Below, in pieces: positions 12,185 through 25,089 of a DNA stretch of 64,000 bases. A model generated the notes under the pieces. The model ran no database searches and was not told the origin of the DNA. It saw only the letters and a list, made by a program, of their open reading frames with translations. Origin of the DNA: Septoria linicola (taxonomy: Eukaryota > Ascomycota > Dothideomycetes > Mycosphaerellales > Mycosphaerellaceae); the NCBI GenBank assembly GCA_024114885.1, contig CP099432.1, positions 372,001-436,000 of the forward strand, in the 5' to 3' direction. Both the position numbers and the translations under genes were made by a program. Every line of letters begins with the position of its first letter. The stretch's first letter is position 1.

Positions 12185-12640
12185 TATCGCTATCTTCGAG
12201 CGCTAGATTAGCGTCCTTAGCTTATCGAATTAGTAGGTTAATATCTTAGAGTATATAGAAATTTCGCTCTAGCTTAGATACTTATACGATACTATATAAA
12301 GTATAGAAACTGTCTATATCTATTTAAGGAACGTCTAGTCGTCCTATTCGAGCGTTAGATTAGCCTTCTCTATAGTCTATTAAATTAGTAGCTTAATATC
12401 TCGTATCTTACTAAAGTAAAAATCCTACTCGAGCGCCTATACGATAGCGTATAGAGTATAGAATTATCTATATTTACTTAATAAGGGTCTAGTCGTCCTA
12501 TTCGAGCGTTAGATTAGCCTCCTCTATAGCTTATTAAATTAGTAGCTCGATACCTCTTATAGCTTACTAAAGTAGAGCTCTTACTCTCGCTCTAATCCTT
12601 ATATAAAAGTTTATACGTAGTATAATCCTACTATAGCTAT
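12185..12640. repeat. three tandem units of about 153 bp
   Basis: The landmark TTCGAGCG followed by TTAGATTAGC-like sequence occurs at 12195, 12347 and 12501 (spacing 152 and 154). The last two units share GTCTAGTCGTCCTATTCGAG and the same downstream AAATTAGTAGCT landmark. Differences are mainly transitions. Two units sum to 306 bp, a multiple of three, so a repeated peptide of about 51 residues is possible. Confidence 0.8.
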
Positions 12641-13000
12641 CGATAATAACTCTAGGACTACGTATAGGAGTATCTATACCTAAGGTATAGTATTTCGAAC
12701 TCTATTAGATATATCTTAGTTAGAGCTAATACTCGATAGGGTTTATTCCTACTAACCTCGTTTTGCCTACTACTAGTAGATCCTCGCTACTAGTATAGTG
12801 TTTTCGCGTTTTTAAGAGACTTATTACTTCCTAAACTATAGAAATAGAGTCTAGTACTAAGGTAGCTATAGTACTAGGCTATCGACGTAGGTATAAAGGT
12901 AGCGTCCTCTTTATTATTAGTTAGCTTAATAGTAGCCTACTATACTTAGCTATTTACGTAAGTAGGAAGATAGTGTCTCTTATATTCTCGATTAAGTTAG

Positions 13001-13175
13001 TAATAACCTACTACGACGCTATAATATCCTCGAGGTCGATAGGCTTCTATTTAAGATCCTATCTTAGGCTACTACTATATAGTCTCTTAGTATAGGTAGG
13101 AGCTTAGTATCCTCTTCGTTATTAACTAGGTAGATAATTACCTACTACGATACTACGATATTCTCTAGGCTTATA
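13001..13175. repeat. diverged 134-bp repeat pair
   Basis: CCTACTACGA followed by a similar TATAATATCCTC / ACGATATTCTC segment occurs at 13007 and again at 13141. Confidence 0.5.
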
Positions 13176-13269
13176 AGCTTTTTTAGAGACTTTATTCTAG
13201 GCTACTAGGTATAGTTTTAGTATAAGAGTAGTCGTAGAGTCTACTTACTAGACGTATAGCGTCTTAAAC

Positions 13270-13870
13270 GAAGTTAGAGTACTTAGAGCCGTTAGGTACC
13301 TAGAAGCTACGACTTTATAGTAATATTAGATAGTAGCTTGATTTTAGGTAACTATCGAGCTAATATAGGTAGTAGGCTATAACGCTATAATATTATTAAT
13401 ATCGATTAGCTTCTTTCGAGATCTTATAATAAGCTAGTCTAGTATAACTTTATCGAAGAGTAGTCGTATAATACGTTAACGAGAGAGGTAGATCTCGATA
13501 AGTTAGCGTCTCTAGAATCGTTTAGTACTTAGAAGTTACGAGTATATAGCGATATAGAGTAGTAGATAGTTTCTTAGTAACTACTAAGCTAATAGAGGTA
13601 GTAGTAGGAGACTAAGCTATAGTCTTAGGCCTCTAAGAATAGAGAAGTATAAGTTAAGCTACTATAAGTTATTTAAATTACTCCTTTAAAGACTTATATT
13701 ACCTTATTAAGATATACTCGCTAGACTTGATTATATAGCCTACTATAAGAGCGATAGCGAGCGAGGCGTAAGTCTATTACCTCTATATATTTAGGATATA
13801 AGTTAGTTAGTAATACTTCTAAAGTCGGCTAGCTATAACTATCGAGCTAGTATAGATAGTATTTAGTAGT
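13270..13870. repeat. diverged repeats of about 250 bp
   Basis: A module holding AGTACTTAG, GTAACTA-type and AGCTAATATAGGTAGTAG-type landmarks is seen near 13279, near 13530 and in weaker form near 13800. Divergence is high. Confidence 0.45.
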
Positions 13871-14121
13871 AGGAAAGCTACGTTTTACCTTTAATAAAGG
13901 AAATAAGCTAGCTACTATACGAGACGTAATACGTTACGTTATAGTTATACCTTTACCTCCTAAAGGTATACTTAGCTACCTCGATTAGACCTCTCGTATT
14001 AAGAGTAGAGCTTAAAAGAGATACGAGTTTATATACTTTATACTACTATACTTATTAGGCGTAGTAACGAAAGTAGTTTTACTAGAGGACAAATAGAGGA
14101 ATCTAAGAGGATATTAGCGTA

Positions 14122-14590
14122 CTCGCGCGAGATAATAGTATAGTCGAAGAGAACGTAGCTAGGAGCTACTCGTATATTATCCTTACTACGTAATAGCTAT
14201 ATTAGAAAGAATAGACGACTATTTTAGTACTAAGTATAAAGTAATATTAACCTAACTATACTATAGTCGTCGCTCGTATTAGATATAAGTAGATTACTAG
14301 TCGAATTAGATCTAAGTTAGATAAAAGGCGACTAAGGCGTAGGCTATAGCGATAAGGTAATAAAGATACCGAGTATACTAGTTACGTAGTCCTCTACTAA
14401 TCTACTAGAGTAGAGGTAATAGATAGTAGAAAGCAAGTTAGCGCTCGCGAGAGATAATAGTATAGTCGAAAAGAGTATCGATAGTAGGAGCCTATATATT
14501 ATCCTTATTAGGTAATACTCGATTTGTAACTACGTTAGTCGATATTATAGTAGTCGTCGCCTATAATAGATATAAGTAGAGTATAAGCTA
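14122..14590. repeat. two diverged copies with about 322-bp spacing
   Basis: GATAATAGTATAGTCGAA begins at 14131 and 14453. Both copies continue with TATATTATCC and end with a TCGTCG...AGATATAAGTAGA segment. Confidence 0.7.
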
Positions 14591-15019
14591 AGAGAATATA
14601 GGTAGGTTAGTTTAAATTAACTAGATAGAATAAGAAAGAAGTCTAGATAGTAGTAGGTAAGCGTCCTATACTTTCCTCTCCTACTTCCTACTTTTTTTAA
14701 AGTAGTATAGTAGTAGTAAAAGTTAGTATATTACTTCTTAGTTTACCTCTAATTACTCTTACTTTAGCTCTATAGACTTCTATAGTCAAGAGTAGTTTAA
14801 ATTTATTCTATAAGTAGAGACAGAGCTACTATAAGGTATATATTTTAGCGTAAGCGATATCGTACTAGATTACGAGGTATAGGCCGACTAAATCTCTAAG
14901 GACTACGATAATTATTTACGATATCTAGAGCTAAAGCTATAGCTATATTATATACGTACTAACGAGCGAGGTTAGTACTTCTTAATAGCCTCGTCTAGAC
15001 TAGCTCGTATATAAGTACG

Positions 15020-15140
15020 ATAGTGTACGAAGATATAAGGGTATAAGTAGAGAATTATATATAAAAGTATAAGTATAAATAGAGATATATATAAAGACAT
15101 AAGTATAAAAGTTTAGAGGTATAAGCTAGTATAGGTATAT
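15020..15140. repeat. ATAAGTATA-rich low-complexity tract
   Basis: Repeated ATAAGTATA and AAAGTATAAG words just before the gypsy insertion point. Confidence 0.55.
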
Positions 15141-15152
15141 AGATACGTATAG

Positions 15153-15594
15153 TATAACGCAGTAGGCGTCCCTATACCTAGTAGGTAGGCCTATAGCGGC
15201 TACTACCGCCTATACGTATAAGGGCGATTTTCGAGCTTACCGCGGAGGTTATAGACGATTATCCTTTATACTACTACTACTAAGGTTAGAGAGGACTACT
15301 TAGGTTACTACTTAGCGATTATATAATATAGTATTGTTTAATAACTTGTTCTACTTCCTACCTATCCTCTACCGGCGCTACTACTACGCGATCTTAATAG
15401 GCTTATAGCCTATATAGCCTACTATAGCTACCGACGTATACCTCCGCGACTACGCGCCGTAGGCACGCTGCTAATCTGCCTACTATACCTACTACTAACT
15501 ACTACGTAGGGCTATCGCCCGACTCTAGCTCTACGACCTACGTATAGACTTATATACTACTACCTCTAGGTTAGTTATAGGTTTACGTACTATA
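15153..15594 (+). repeat. 5' LTR of G1
   Basis: 442 bp, starting TATAACG and ending GTACTATA. It aligns end to end with 25983-26424. Differences are transitions with rare exceptions (for example an A/T difference near the centre). Confidence 0.95.
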
Positions 15595-16469
15595 TAAGGA
15601 GCCGAAGGTAGGGCTACTATACGCCTTATAAGGAACTAGAAGTCGCGCTATATCGCGCGTAATACGTCTAAGGTAACGCGGCCTTAGCGTAAGGACTTAT
15701 TATATAGGAAGATATAGTACTATAAGGATTATAGGCGGAATAAAGAAACGCCTTAGGAACTACTATAGTACTAGCGCGTAGGGAAGGTAACGACCGACTC
15801 TACGTAGTATAGGCTATAAACGTATACGGGTATACGTTTAATACTAAAAAACTAGCTAAGGAGGAGCGCCGGGCCTCGAATTACCTAAGGAAATTAGAGT
15901 TATTAGTTAACTAGGAAGGAGCTACTACGGATTACCTATAAGGTAGTTATTTTCTAGGAGCTATAAAAGGTTTATCCTTAATATCCGTATTAGGACAGAG
16001 GATATTAAGAAAGTTAGAGAAAAGGTTAAGGTTACTAGCTTAGTTAAAATTGCCTAACGTGCGCCTCTAGCGTAGATAGTCTAGCCCCTAGGAGCTCGAT
16101 AAGGAATTAAGCGCGCTAGAGCGCTATATATCGAGTCCTTAGATCTCTTTAACTCGTAGATTAAAGAAGTAACTTGTTTTCGCGCCTATAGAAGAGGTAG
16201 ACGAATACGACTATTACTACCTTACCTAATTTACTATAAGCTACCGCTTCTAAAGTAACTAGCCTATTATATCTTCTCCTATAGATAGCCGGATCTCTAA
16301 TAATACTAAGGTAAAGAGCTAGTCTATAGATAGCGTTCTAGCGAAAGGATATATCGATACTCGAGAATAGCTAGCTTAGTTAGGACCTGTTTAGTAACCT
16401 ATAATAGGTACCTAGCTAGAGTTCGCTTCTCTCTTATAGTAAGTTCTCGAAGCGAACAAACTAAAGCCG

Positions 16470-17400
16470 CCTATACTAGGTACTAATTAAAACTACTACT
16501 TTACTAGAGAAAATACTACTAAGTTCCTAGAGCGGTTTAAGTTAATAAGTAAGTACTATAGTCTCTAGGAGCCTTCGTACGAGGATACTATTAAGCGCCT
16601 TATTATTAACTACTATATTATACTACGTCTAGAGATTCGGCGTTTAGAGTATAAGTTATAAGAGATATTCGAGACTACCTTTCTTAATTACTTTATTAAG
16701 AGTAATACCTACTACCTTATTCGATCTAGGGAGTACCTAGAGTAGCTCTACTAAAAGAGGAAGGTAGAAGGTAATAACTTGAAAGAGTTCCTTCGCTAGT
16801 TCTATCTTACTTCGGACTCTATTAACCTAGAAGATATAAGTAAGCGTAAGAGATTAAGGCTCTTACTAAATAGAGTACTAGTAGCGATATCTAAGAAACT
16901 CTATACTAAGCATAGAATCTATCTATATAAGCTAGAGACCTATAAACTATCTAAGAAGATCTTTAAGTTAGCCGAGGACCTTATTAAAGGAGAAGATAGT
17001 TTCTAGATAGAGTAGGCTCGTAACTATAGTTAACTTAAGTCCTTATAGAAGTCTATTATAGAAGGCCGACCTATAGAAGCTATAGAAGTTATAGTTAGAC
17101 TAACATAGACTAATAACGACCTAGTCTATAACTTTAATAAGTTAACTATTAATAATCTAATACTTCTAAAGTAGAAGGGCGAGTATAGCTTAGCCTCTAC
17201 GCCTATCTAACCTACTAGGCAATATATGTCGCCTACTATCTAAGATAATAGTAACTAATAGTAATAGTAGGCTATAACGATCGAGGCGTACTTAGGGTAT
17301 ATTTTGCTATAGGTCGCGGAGTATATAAAAGGTCGCTACTATATCTACTATAGATTAGACTATATAGCTAACTTCTACTCGTTAATCGAGTATATAATTA
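16470..17400 (+). pseudogene. gag: G1 gag with zinc knuckle
   Basis: Reading through former Gln and Trp codons gives a helical, charged capsid-like sequence (for example EDTIKRLIINYY and SREYLE) followed by a CX2CX4HX4C knuckle at 17,337-17,378 whose four ligand positions all read Tyr. TGY-to-TAY and CAY-to-TAY changes are what RIP would produce. Gag would form the particle and bind RNA. The start codon cannot be assigned. It is followed in order by the protease and polymerase, as in gypsy elements. Confidence 0.75.
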
Positions 17401-18784
17401 CGTAAGGATAGTTGACCTATAATATTAATAAGAGGTTAATAGTCAAGAGTATAACTAGTAAGTATATTATAATCTAGTATCTAAAATAGGACAGGATAAC
17501 GTCTTAGATCTTCTATATTAACTAGGTATTACGTCTTTATAGGATAGGAGGCTAGGCCGTAGAGTACCTAGACTACCTAGTAAGCGATAAGTAGCGTTAA
17601 TAGTAGACTAACCGCGATATAACGCAAGTAGTTCTAGGTTCTATTAAGAGAAGCTCCGATTAGACGCCTCGCGGTACCTTAGATTACTAGAATACGCCCG
17701 CGGTACTATTAAAGCCGTCCGGCCCTAGGGGCTCGACTACCTAGACAGGCGCGCTAAAGGTCGTATAGGTTAACTACGCGCGATCTATATAGATTATTAG
17801 TGTTCCTAGGCCTAAAGTATACTTTATAGAATAGGACCTTAATAGGAGACATACTAGGGTTAAAGATTTAGAAGATAAGAACGCGCCTATTCGTACTAAC
17901 ATAGTACGGATTAGTAAGGGCAAGGCTAAGGAGGCCGAGAAGCGAGCGCTAGTGCCTATAATTTAGAAGTCTTAAGAGAAGGTACTTAAAGGAAGAATTT
18001 AGGCTTAGCGTAATACCGCGTATACCTATAGGCTAACTAGGTATAGTATTCGTAAGGAAAGGCTTAAGGATATATACGACGACTTAGTCGATAAGGTAAA
18101 CGAAGAGGATTAGTAGCGGCAAGATACTACTAGGTCTTAGACGTTAGAAGATAGTACTATCGACTATATTAACGAGGATATAGAAGACGAGGAACCTACT
18201 CTAGTTACGCCTCCTATTCGTAAGGTAAAGAAAGCCTCTAAGAAGTAGAGGCTAGATAACTAAGTAAGGTCTAAGGCACGCGTAGAGGACGATATAGCTC
18301 TAAGAGCTTAGAAGCTAGAAACAAAGCTACTACGTCGTCTACTATAGACCCTATTTCCTATTACGCTTACTAAGTATATTATACTTAGAGGTATTAAGCT
18401 ATCGCTTAAAGGACTATAGGCTTCTATCTATATAGATAACGACGAGTTATAGGAAGCTCTTACTCGCTAAACTATAGATGTCTATATAGCTAGTATAGAA
18501 CTTAGCTAATAATTTAATAATAGGCTACCTACTAAGATATAGGGATAGAGGTTACCGCTATACTAGGCATATTCTCTTCTTAGGGAATTAGTACTAGAAG
18601 GCTAGTATAAACCTTACGCGAGATATAATATAGTTACTATTAATAGAGATATTATAGTATATACCGGTAAGGCTAATCCGTAAGAGGAGCTATACGAGTA
18701 ATTAGTAGTAGTCGACCTATCTAGCGTTACTCGAGACGTCCTCGTAGCGCCTCTAATCTAGGTAGATATTTAGTTAAATAGTAA

Positions 18785-19100
18785 GCTTAGTACTAAGGAC
18801 GGCTTAATCGATAAAGGTACTAAGTCTACTATAATAGACCGAGTAGTAGCTAGAAGGTACGGATTAGCTATTTAGATAGATATTCTAGAGATTAACCTAT
18901 CTACTATAGGAGGTCTAGCCTAGATAGTAGGTATCTATAAGAAGGTAAACGTTAACGTTTTTAGCGTTAAATACGTTATACTAGTCTTTATCTTAGTGCC
19001 TTCTAAGGACGCCGAACTAGTACTAGTCCTCTTAGGTAGAGCGTAGGCGATAAAGGTCCGCCTATAGTCTAAGAACTACGACGATAGTACTTAGGAGGGC
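18785..19100 (+). pseudogene. G1 aspartic protease region
   Basis: The sequence contains LID-x-GT-x-STII near 18,800, placed like the active-site DSG/DTG of retropepsins, and a later LLGRA near 19,030 resembling the second conserved loop. It would cleave the polyprotein. Its position between gag and RT fits. The middle residue reads Lys, so the match is imperfect and confidence moderate. Confidence 0.55.
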
Positions 19101-19959
19101 ATTATCTATTATAGGAATAGCGAGTCTATTACCTTTATATATATAGTCGGGACCTAGAGATACTAGACTATTAATAAGTTCCTTAGTAAAGGTAGCGCTT
19201 TAGAATAGTAGACAGACTCGAGCTAGCTACTACGATATCTACCTACTATATAGCTCTAGTAGGAATAGGAAGACTAGGCTTAATAGAGCGCCTCGATTCT
19301 ATCTAGCCTCTAGAGCTAGACTAAAATCTCGATACCTAGAGCGACGATTAGTTATCTACTACGATCGAGGACGAAGGCGATAACCTTTTAGATAATACGA
19401 TCCTTATAGTAGCGAAGTATAATAGGTAGGCTAGCTATATTAGGATATATTATACTTCTATATACTACTATCTATAGAATCCCTACCTAAAGGTTCGAGC
19501 CTTTACTATATATAAGCGTAAGGTAAACAAGGTCAAGCCTATAGACCTAAGCGTAAATTAGATAGATAGTAGTAGCGCTAGTAGTAACTATCGTTAGAAG
19601 TAAGAGTAGCTAGCGTAGGAAAGTAAACTACCGCTAGGTATAGGCCTGTTCGATAGTAAGTACCTTATTAAGAAGTTCTCTAACCTACTAAAGGCGAGTA
19701 GGTTAACTCTAGAAGTAATAGTAGGCGTTACTACTAGCGTAGAACTATAACCTAGAAAGCGCTAGATACTAGAGAAGATACTCTTTAACCGAGAAGTAGT
19801 ACTAGCGACTAGGTTCGCTTATCTCGAGCGAGTCTATCCTAAGGTAGCGCCTTCTTATATAATCTATACGGTAGAGTATATACTATAGTAATACCTAGGA
19901 TTCTGCTTAAACCTATCTCTTCGTACTATAGTAGAGTAGATACTATAGAAGCGTCTAGA

Positions 19960-20480
19960 TATAGGAACTCTTAAGTTTAGCTATAGAGCCTATCGTAATC
20001 TATACTTTCTAGTCGCTAAGAAGGATATAGGTTCGTATCGCCTAATTAATAATATATAGTTAATTAATAAGGTTACGATTAGAGATACGTACCTACCTCC
20101 TAATATAGACTTATTTTCTAAGTATTTTACTAGTTACTAGGTAGCTAGTATACTCGATATCTTCTCTAGCTATAACTAAGTTCTATTAGACCTAGAGAGT
20201 AGAGACCTTACTAGATTCGACTACGCCTTTAGATTACTTTAGATAACTACTATTCTATAAGGAGCGACTAATTCTATTACCTAGTTTGTCTATATAGTTA
20301 ACTATATACTATTTAATTACCTATCCTATAGAGTACTACTATTCCTTAATAATTTTAGAGTTAAGAGTCTAAAGACTACTTATAATAATAAGGAGTTAGA
20401 ACCGGGCCTCTATAGGTATATTATAGAGTATATTATTAACCTTAATATAGTAATTATAGATATTAAGCGCGCGGGTATAT
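19960..20480 (+). pseudogene. pol: G1 reverse transcriptase
   Basis: Clear RT blocks: FLVAKKD then GSYRLIN near 20,008; the LDIFSSYN segment with LDLESRDLT-x-FDY near 20,155; GATNSIT near 20,260; and the FLDD-type active site at 20,342-20,353, which reads F-L-N-N. Both catalytic Asp codons have become AAT because each GAT follows a T, putting the G in a TpG context. Several TAG codons lie in the domain. No activity would be possible. Confidence 0.9.
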
Positions 20481-20819
20481 CTATTATAGTCAAGAAGTTA
20501 TAAATTCTAATACTAAGGATCAAGGTCGTAGGATACGTTACTAATACTATAGGGCGCTATCTAGATACTATCCGAGTAGCTAATCTAGTTAACTAGCCGA
20601 CGCTAACTAATTAGAAGGAAGTATAGGTTTTCGTTAGTATAGTTATCTACTTCCGTATTTAGATTCTAGGTTTTACTACTATAACGATCCTACTATATAG
20701 GCTTATAAAGAAGGACGAGGAATTCGTCTAGACGCCTATTTATAAGGAGGTAAAGTAGGCCTACGTCCGTTATCTAATCTAGGCTCCTACTTTAGTAGCT
20801 ATTAATTACGATAAGGCAG

Positions 20820-21240
20820 CTAGCGAGATTATCGTAGCCGTAGATACTAGTAAGATCAGATAGGGAGCGATCCTTATATAGATAGTTAATAGACAAAGAT
20901 ACCTAGCTAGGTACGAGAGTAGTACGTAGAATACTACCTAGGAAGGATATAGCGCTAATAAGAAGGAATGTTAGAGAGTTAAGAAGGTACTTACTAAGTT
21001 CAAGCCTTAGCTATTTAGGATATACTTTATTCTTAAAGTAGATACTAATACGCTCGTTTACTAGCTTAATAAAGGAGCTACGGATTTGCCTAATACTATA
21101 GTTACGCGATAGATCGTATAGATCCGGCTCTTTACGTTTAAAGTTAGGCACGTTCTAGGTAGGAAGTATACTAGTCTCGATACGCTATCTAGGAGGCTAG
21201 CTAGTACTAAGGATAATATTATAGAGGACGAGGATAAAGA
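20820..21240 (+). pseudogene. G1 RNase H
   Basis: Follows RT directly. The sequence has IIVAVDTS near 20,830, DTNTLVY-x-LNKGAT near 21,042 and a LGRKYTSLDTLSRR-like end near 21,160, typical of the RNase H end of gypsy polymerases. Confidence 0.8.
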
Positions 21241-21439
21241 AGCCCTTATAGATAAGGCCTTCTTTTAGGTATATATATCTAGGATTTCTATCTAGCCTTG
21301 AGAGCCTAATAGAGATAATATCGATTCTATCTTCTAGGAGGACATTAACGGCGACCTAGGCGTATAGAAGTACTAGGCTAAGGCCGTCGCCTTTATTCTA
21401 CTTCGTAGGAGACGCTCGAGTTATATATCTAAGTTAGAA

Positions 21440-22600
21440 TACTACCGCTTTAGTAAGATAGCTAAGAAGTTCTTAGTTATTAATAAGAAGCTATACTAGT
21501 AGCTATATAGATAGGCCTCTTAGTAGAGAGTTATTAAAGACGACACGATATAGAAGCTAATCGTTAAGGAGATCTATAAGTCTAGTAGCTATAGGAACGC
21601 CGATTCTATATACTATATCCTTAGGTCGAAGTACTAGTAGAATAGTATATATACGTAATACGCTATATATTTCCGCTAGTACGAGGACTATAATCTAAGG
21701 AATAGTATACCTCGACCTAGCTCTATAGTAGAGGTATAAGTCTAAACTATAGGAGAGCGCTAGTATATAGACGGCGTCTATATCGATAAGCGAGAGTCCT
21801 TGATTATTACTAGAGAAAGGGTATTATAGTAGCTAGAGGCTAAGATCTACTATTATACTATACGAGAGGATAGTACTACTAAGAAGATATCTACGAAGTA
21901 GATTACTAACTTCCTTTAGAAGAATATATACTACCGATAGGGCGCTCTATTTAAGATTATACTAGATAATACTAATATTAATAATAGTATAGAAGTTTCT
22001 ACGCTTCTTACTACGTATAGAGTAAAGAGGCCGAGGATTTCTATCTACTAACCGTAGAGCGCCGCTATTATAGAGGTAGGATATAAGACTATCCTATCTA
22101 CCCTATCTAAGTTATCTAAGAGTAGTTTATAGGCTTAGGCGCTATACCTTCCGGCCGTACTATAGGCGGAGCGTACTACTTATAATAGTAGTACTAGCGA
22201 GACCCCTACTAAGCTAATAATTAGTAGAGAGGTAGTACTACCTATCGAGTTAGAATACCGTACCTTTAGAGTTAAGGATTAGAGATTAGTTCGTACGTAT
22301 AAAGAGCTAATTACCCTTCGAGCTAAAGTACTTAAAGCTATATAGGACACGGAGAGTAGCGTCTTAGAGCGATAGACACGTATCCGAGAAGAGGCTAAGG
22401 ACTACTACGATAATTCTAGGCACGTAGATTACGCTAAGTTTACTAAAGGATAGTTAGTTATAATCTACTAAGACGATCTTAAGATATCGCGATCGGACAA
22501 GCTTACCTTCTAGTAGTAAGGGCCGTATAGGGTCTTAGAGTATAAGAAAGGTACTACTTCCTACGTCTTAGAAGACCTTAATAGTATAGTATTACCTACG
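21440..22600 (+). pseudogene. G1 integrase
   Basis: Located after RNase H, as in Ty3/gypsy. The core shows Asp at 21,770 (DGVYIDKRESLIIT), Asp near 21,963 (IILDN) and Glu near 22,072 (IIEVGYKTIL), a possible DDE triad with spacing right for retroviral-type integrases. A GPY-like motif (QGPYRVLEYK with Q as TAA) lies near 22,520. This would insert the cDNA; the many TAG codons inactivate it. Confidence 0.85.
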
Positions 22601-23196
22601 TCGTATAATAAGGAATCTTTAAAGAGTATACCTAGATATCGAGCCTTAGCTATACTAGGTAGTAGCGAGGACGATAATATAGACGATTAACTAGCTTAGT
22701 CGGGCCGCGATATCTAGATACTACTTAACCGTTCTAAGAAAGAGAAGAAAAGATAAGAGAGGGAAGGGTTATATATATAACCCTCTTACCGCTTCCGGTC
22801 GTCGTAGATATATAGTTTCCTTTATCGATTTCCTTTGTTTTACTTACGATACGCACCTTCCTTATAGGTTACTTTACTTTACTTTTTACTTTACTTTACG
22901 AAGTATTTACTAGTTTACTTTACTAGTTTACTTTATATTTACCTACCCTATATTACTTACTATTATTACCTATTTACCCTAGTCGCGATTTACTTTCTAT
23001 TAACCCTACTACCTTCTAGAACCTTTATTTACTCTATAGGACTAGATACTTAAGTAACTAGCCGCCTCTCTACCTTCTTCTTAATCTTAACTTCCTACTA
23101 CTACCTACTAATAGTTATTAGGGCTACTAATAACCTCCTTCTACTTCTACTACCTCGAGTCGACTTACTAGGCGTAATCGCGCTAGTACCTATACT

Positions 23197-25089
23197 ATGT
23201 CGGTACTAGGCAACGTTAACCTAAACAGCCTAAACGGCCTCTCTATTTAGGTAAGAAACATTATCTAGAATACTATACGAACTAAGGATATTATTACTAG
23301 TATAACTATAATTAAAGATAACGTAGAGAGGTATATAGTAGCGATAGAGATTATTAATTACTACGACTAGGCCTTCTCTAGGCTATATAATATAGCGTGC
23401 CTACTCTAGGAGGGAATTAAGAAGATTAATAAGAAGTCCTTAGATAAGGAGTTAAAGTAGTTAAACCTAAGTTTTAAGAACGCTATATAGTAGAGAGTAA
23501 AGGATTAATAGGCAATTAACTACGCCTTCGCTCGTATCGAGATAGAGTAGGGTATAAGATATAGAAATAGTAAAACTATTCGTCTCTACCTCGAGAATTA
23601 CCTAAAGACAGTAAAGAACTTCTTAGCCTATATAGGGAGCGCTACTATAAACAAGCTTAACGTAGATACTACTACGTACCTACTCGCTAAGGCTATCCTT
23701 TAGCGCCTTCTTAACCTAGCTAATAATCGCTTAAAGGAATACTACCCTATCGACTTAGATTTCGTTAAGCTAAAGAGTATAGAAGAACGCGAGGAGGTTT
23801 AGTAGATTAATATCTTAGGTAATAAGATAAAGTAGTTAATAAAGGAGCGTAATCTATAGTTTAAGGATAGGATTATCTAGCTCGTCGAGATACCTCCGCT
23901 AGCTATAGATAGGCTCTTAGGTAGAGAGAGGGCTCCTTCTTTAGTAGTAGTATTGCCTCGAGTTACGAGAGTAGCTACTAAGATCTAAGAGGACGCCGAG
24001 AAAGCTACTACTACTCTTATAGGCCTGTCCGGCTCTAGAGGCCTAACTAGAAATTAGCGCTACTTAACTATAGGAAGCGGCGCGTCTACTCCTATACCTA
24101 TTAGAAGCTACTAAACCTCTAGCGTTAGCTCGCGCCTAAGTAAGGCTAGCGACCTAGGCCTATCTTCCCTACTTAGTAGTACTCCTTGCCTCTATAACTA
24201 CTACGATATTAGATAAAACCGACTACTCTACGCTACTATTAATGCCTAGAGCTTAAAGGTATAGGTCTACGACGCGCTTATCGCCTTAAAGGTTAAAGAG
24301 TATAGTTTAAAGGACGTTAACCTAAACAAGTATAGTCTCTACTTCTAGTACCTACGAAATACTACTAGAGAGGCGTTCGGCCTTAAGAATAGTAAGGTCG
24401 ACTAACCGACGCTATTTCGGAGATTTAGACTCTACGTACGTACCTAGGATTTAGTTAAACTCTAAGTAGAGTACCTAAATTAGTTTTTAGCGTAACGCCG
24501 AGCGGCCTACCCTAGCGATACTCTAAGTGCTCTACGTTACTTAGCTACTAAAGGAACGAGATATAATAACCTACCTAGATACTTTACCTATACTAATCTA
24601 GTTACCTATATTATAGACAAGGGTAAGCTACTAAAGCTAGTACTAGAGGTATACTTTAGAGAAGGTATAGTTACGTACGACTTATTTAGTTAGTTAGAGC
24701 TAGTTAAGGACCTAATTAGTAAGGAGTTTACTATATACGACTAGTATCTACGTAAGATTAGTAGTAATCGTAATATAAGCTAGTATAGGAACATATTCTA
24801 TAGTAGTATTTAGTAGTTAATTCGCTAGGACCTAGTATACTAGATAATATATATCTACTACCGACTAGATTATACTACGAACCTAGTTTCCTACCTATAC
24901 TATACTAAGTATACCTACCTACTAACTAAGAGTAGGTCCGATTAGTCTTATAAGGGTTTCTAGTATATCGACCTTAGTATTATAAACATAGCTAGAGGCT
25001 ATAGTATATTATAAGTTTAGAGTATAGTTTCTTTTATAAATAAGACCTATACTAATTATACTAAATTAGTTAAAGGTCTATACTACTAA
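23197..25089 (+). pseudogene. G1 additional ORF 3' of integrase
   Basis: Product not recognised. A frame starting at ATG 23,197 (MSVLGNVNLNSLNGLSI) runs to TAA at 25,087 with interruptions almost only of the TAG kind, which is the pattern left when a real coding frame is RIP-mutated. The N-terminal half is rich in Lys, Glu and Leu with coiled-coil character, followed by a Ser/Pro/Thr-rich linker and a basic C-terminal half. No signal peptide or clear membrane segment is seen, which argues against an envelope protein, although Trp, Cys and His positions are obscured. A second gag-like or accessory nucleic-acid-binding protein is possible. About 600 bp of pol-free sequence separates it from integrase. 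Confidence 0.6.

Larger units (their letters stand above)
6839..15152. repeat. RIP block 1, left part: unidentified mutated repeat DNA
   Basis: CA and TG are almost absent, TA is everywhere and CpG is retained, which indicates saturating RIP. Neither an LTR pair nor a recognisable polymerase was found. Plus-strand reading around 8000-8340 gives a coiled-coil-like sequence rich in E, K, I and L, and 10.7-14.1 kb gives protein-like plus-strand sequence when TAG/TAA are ignored. Frame calls are weak because former Gln and Trp codons cannot be told from true stops. The block continues after the inserted gypsy element at 26,425. Confidence 0.75.

Noticed and set aside
12185..14590. CRISPR-like repeats
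   Set aside because: Units are long and contiguous with no spacers, in a eukaryotic RIP context.
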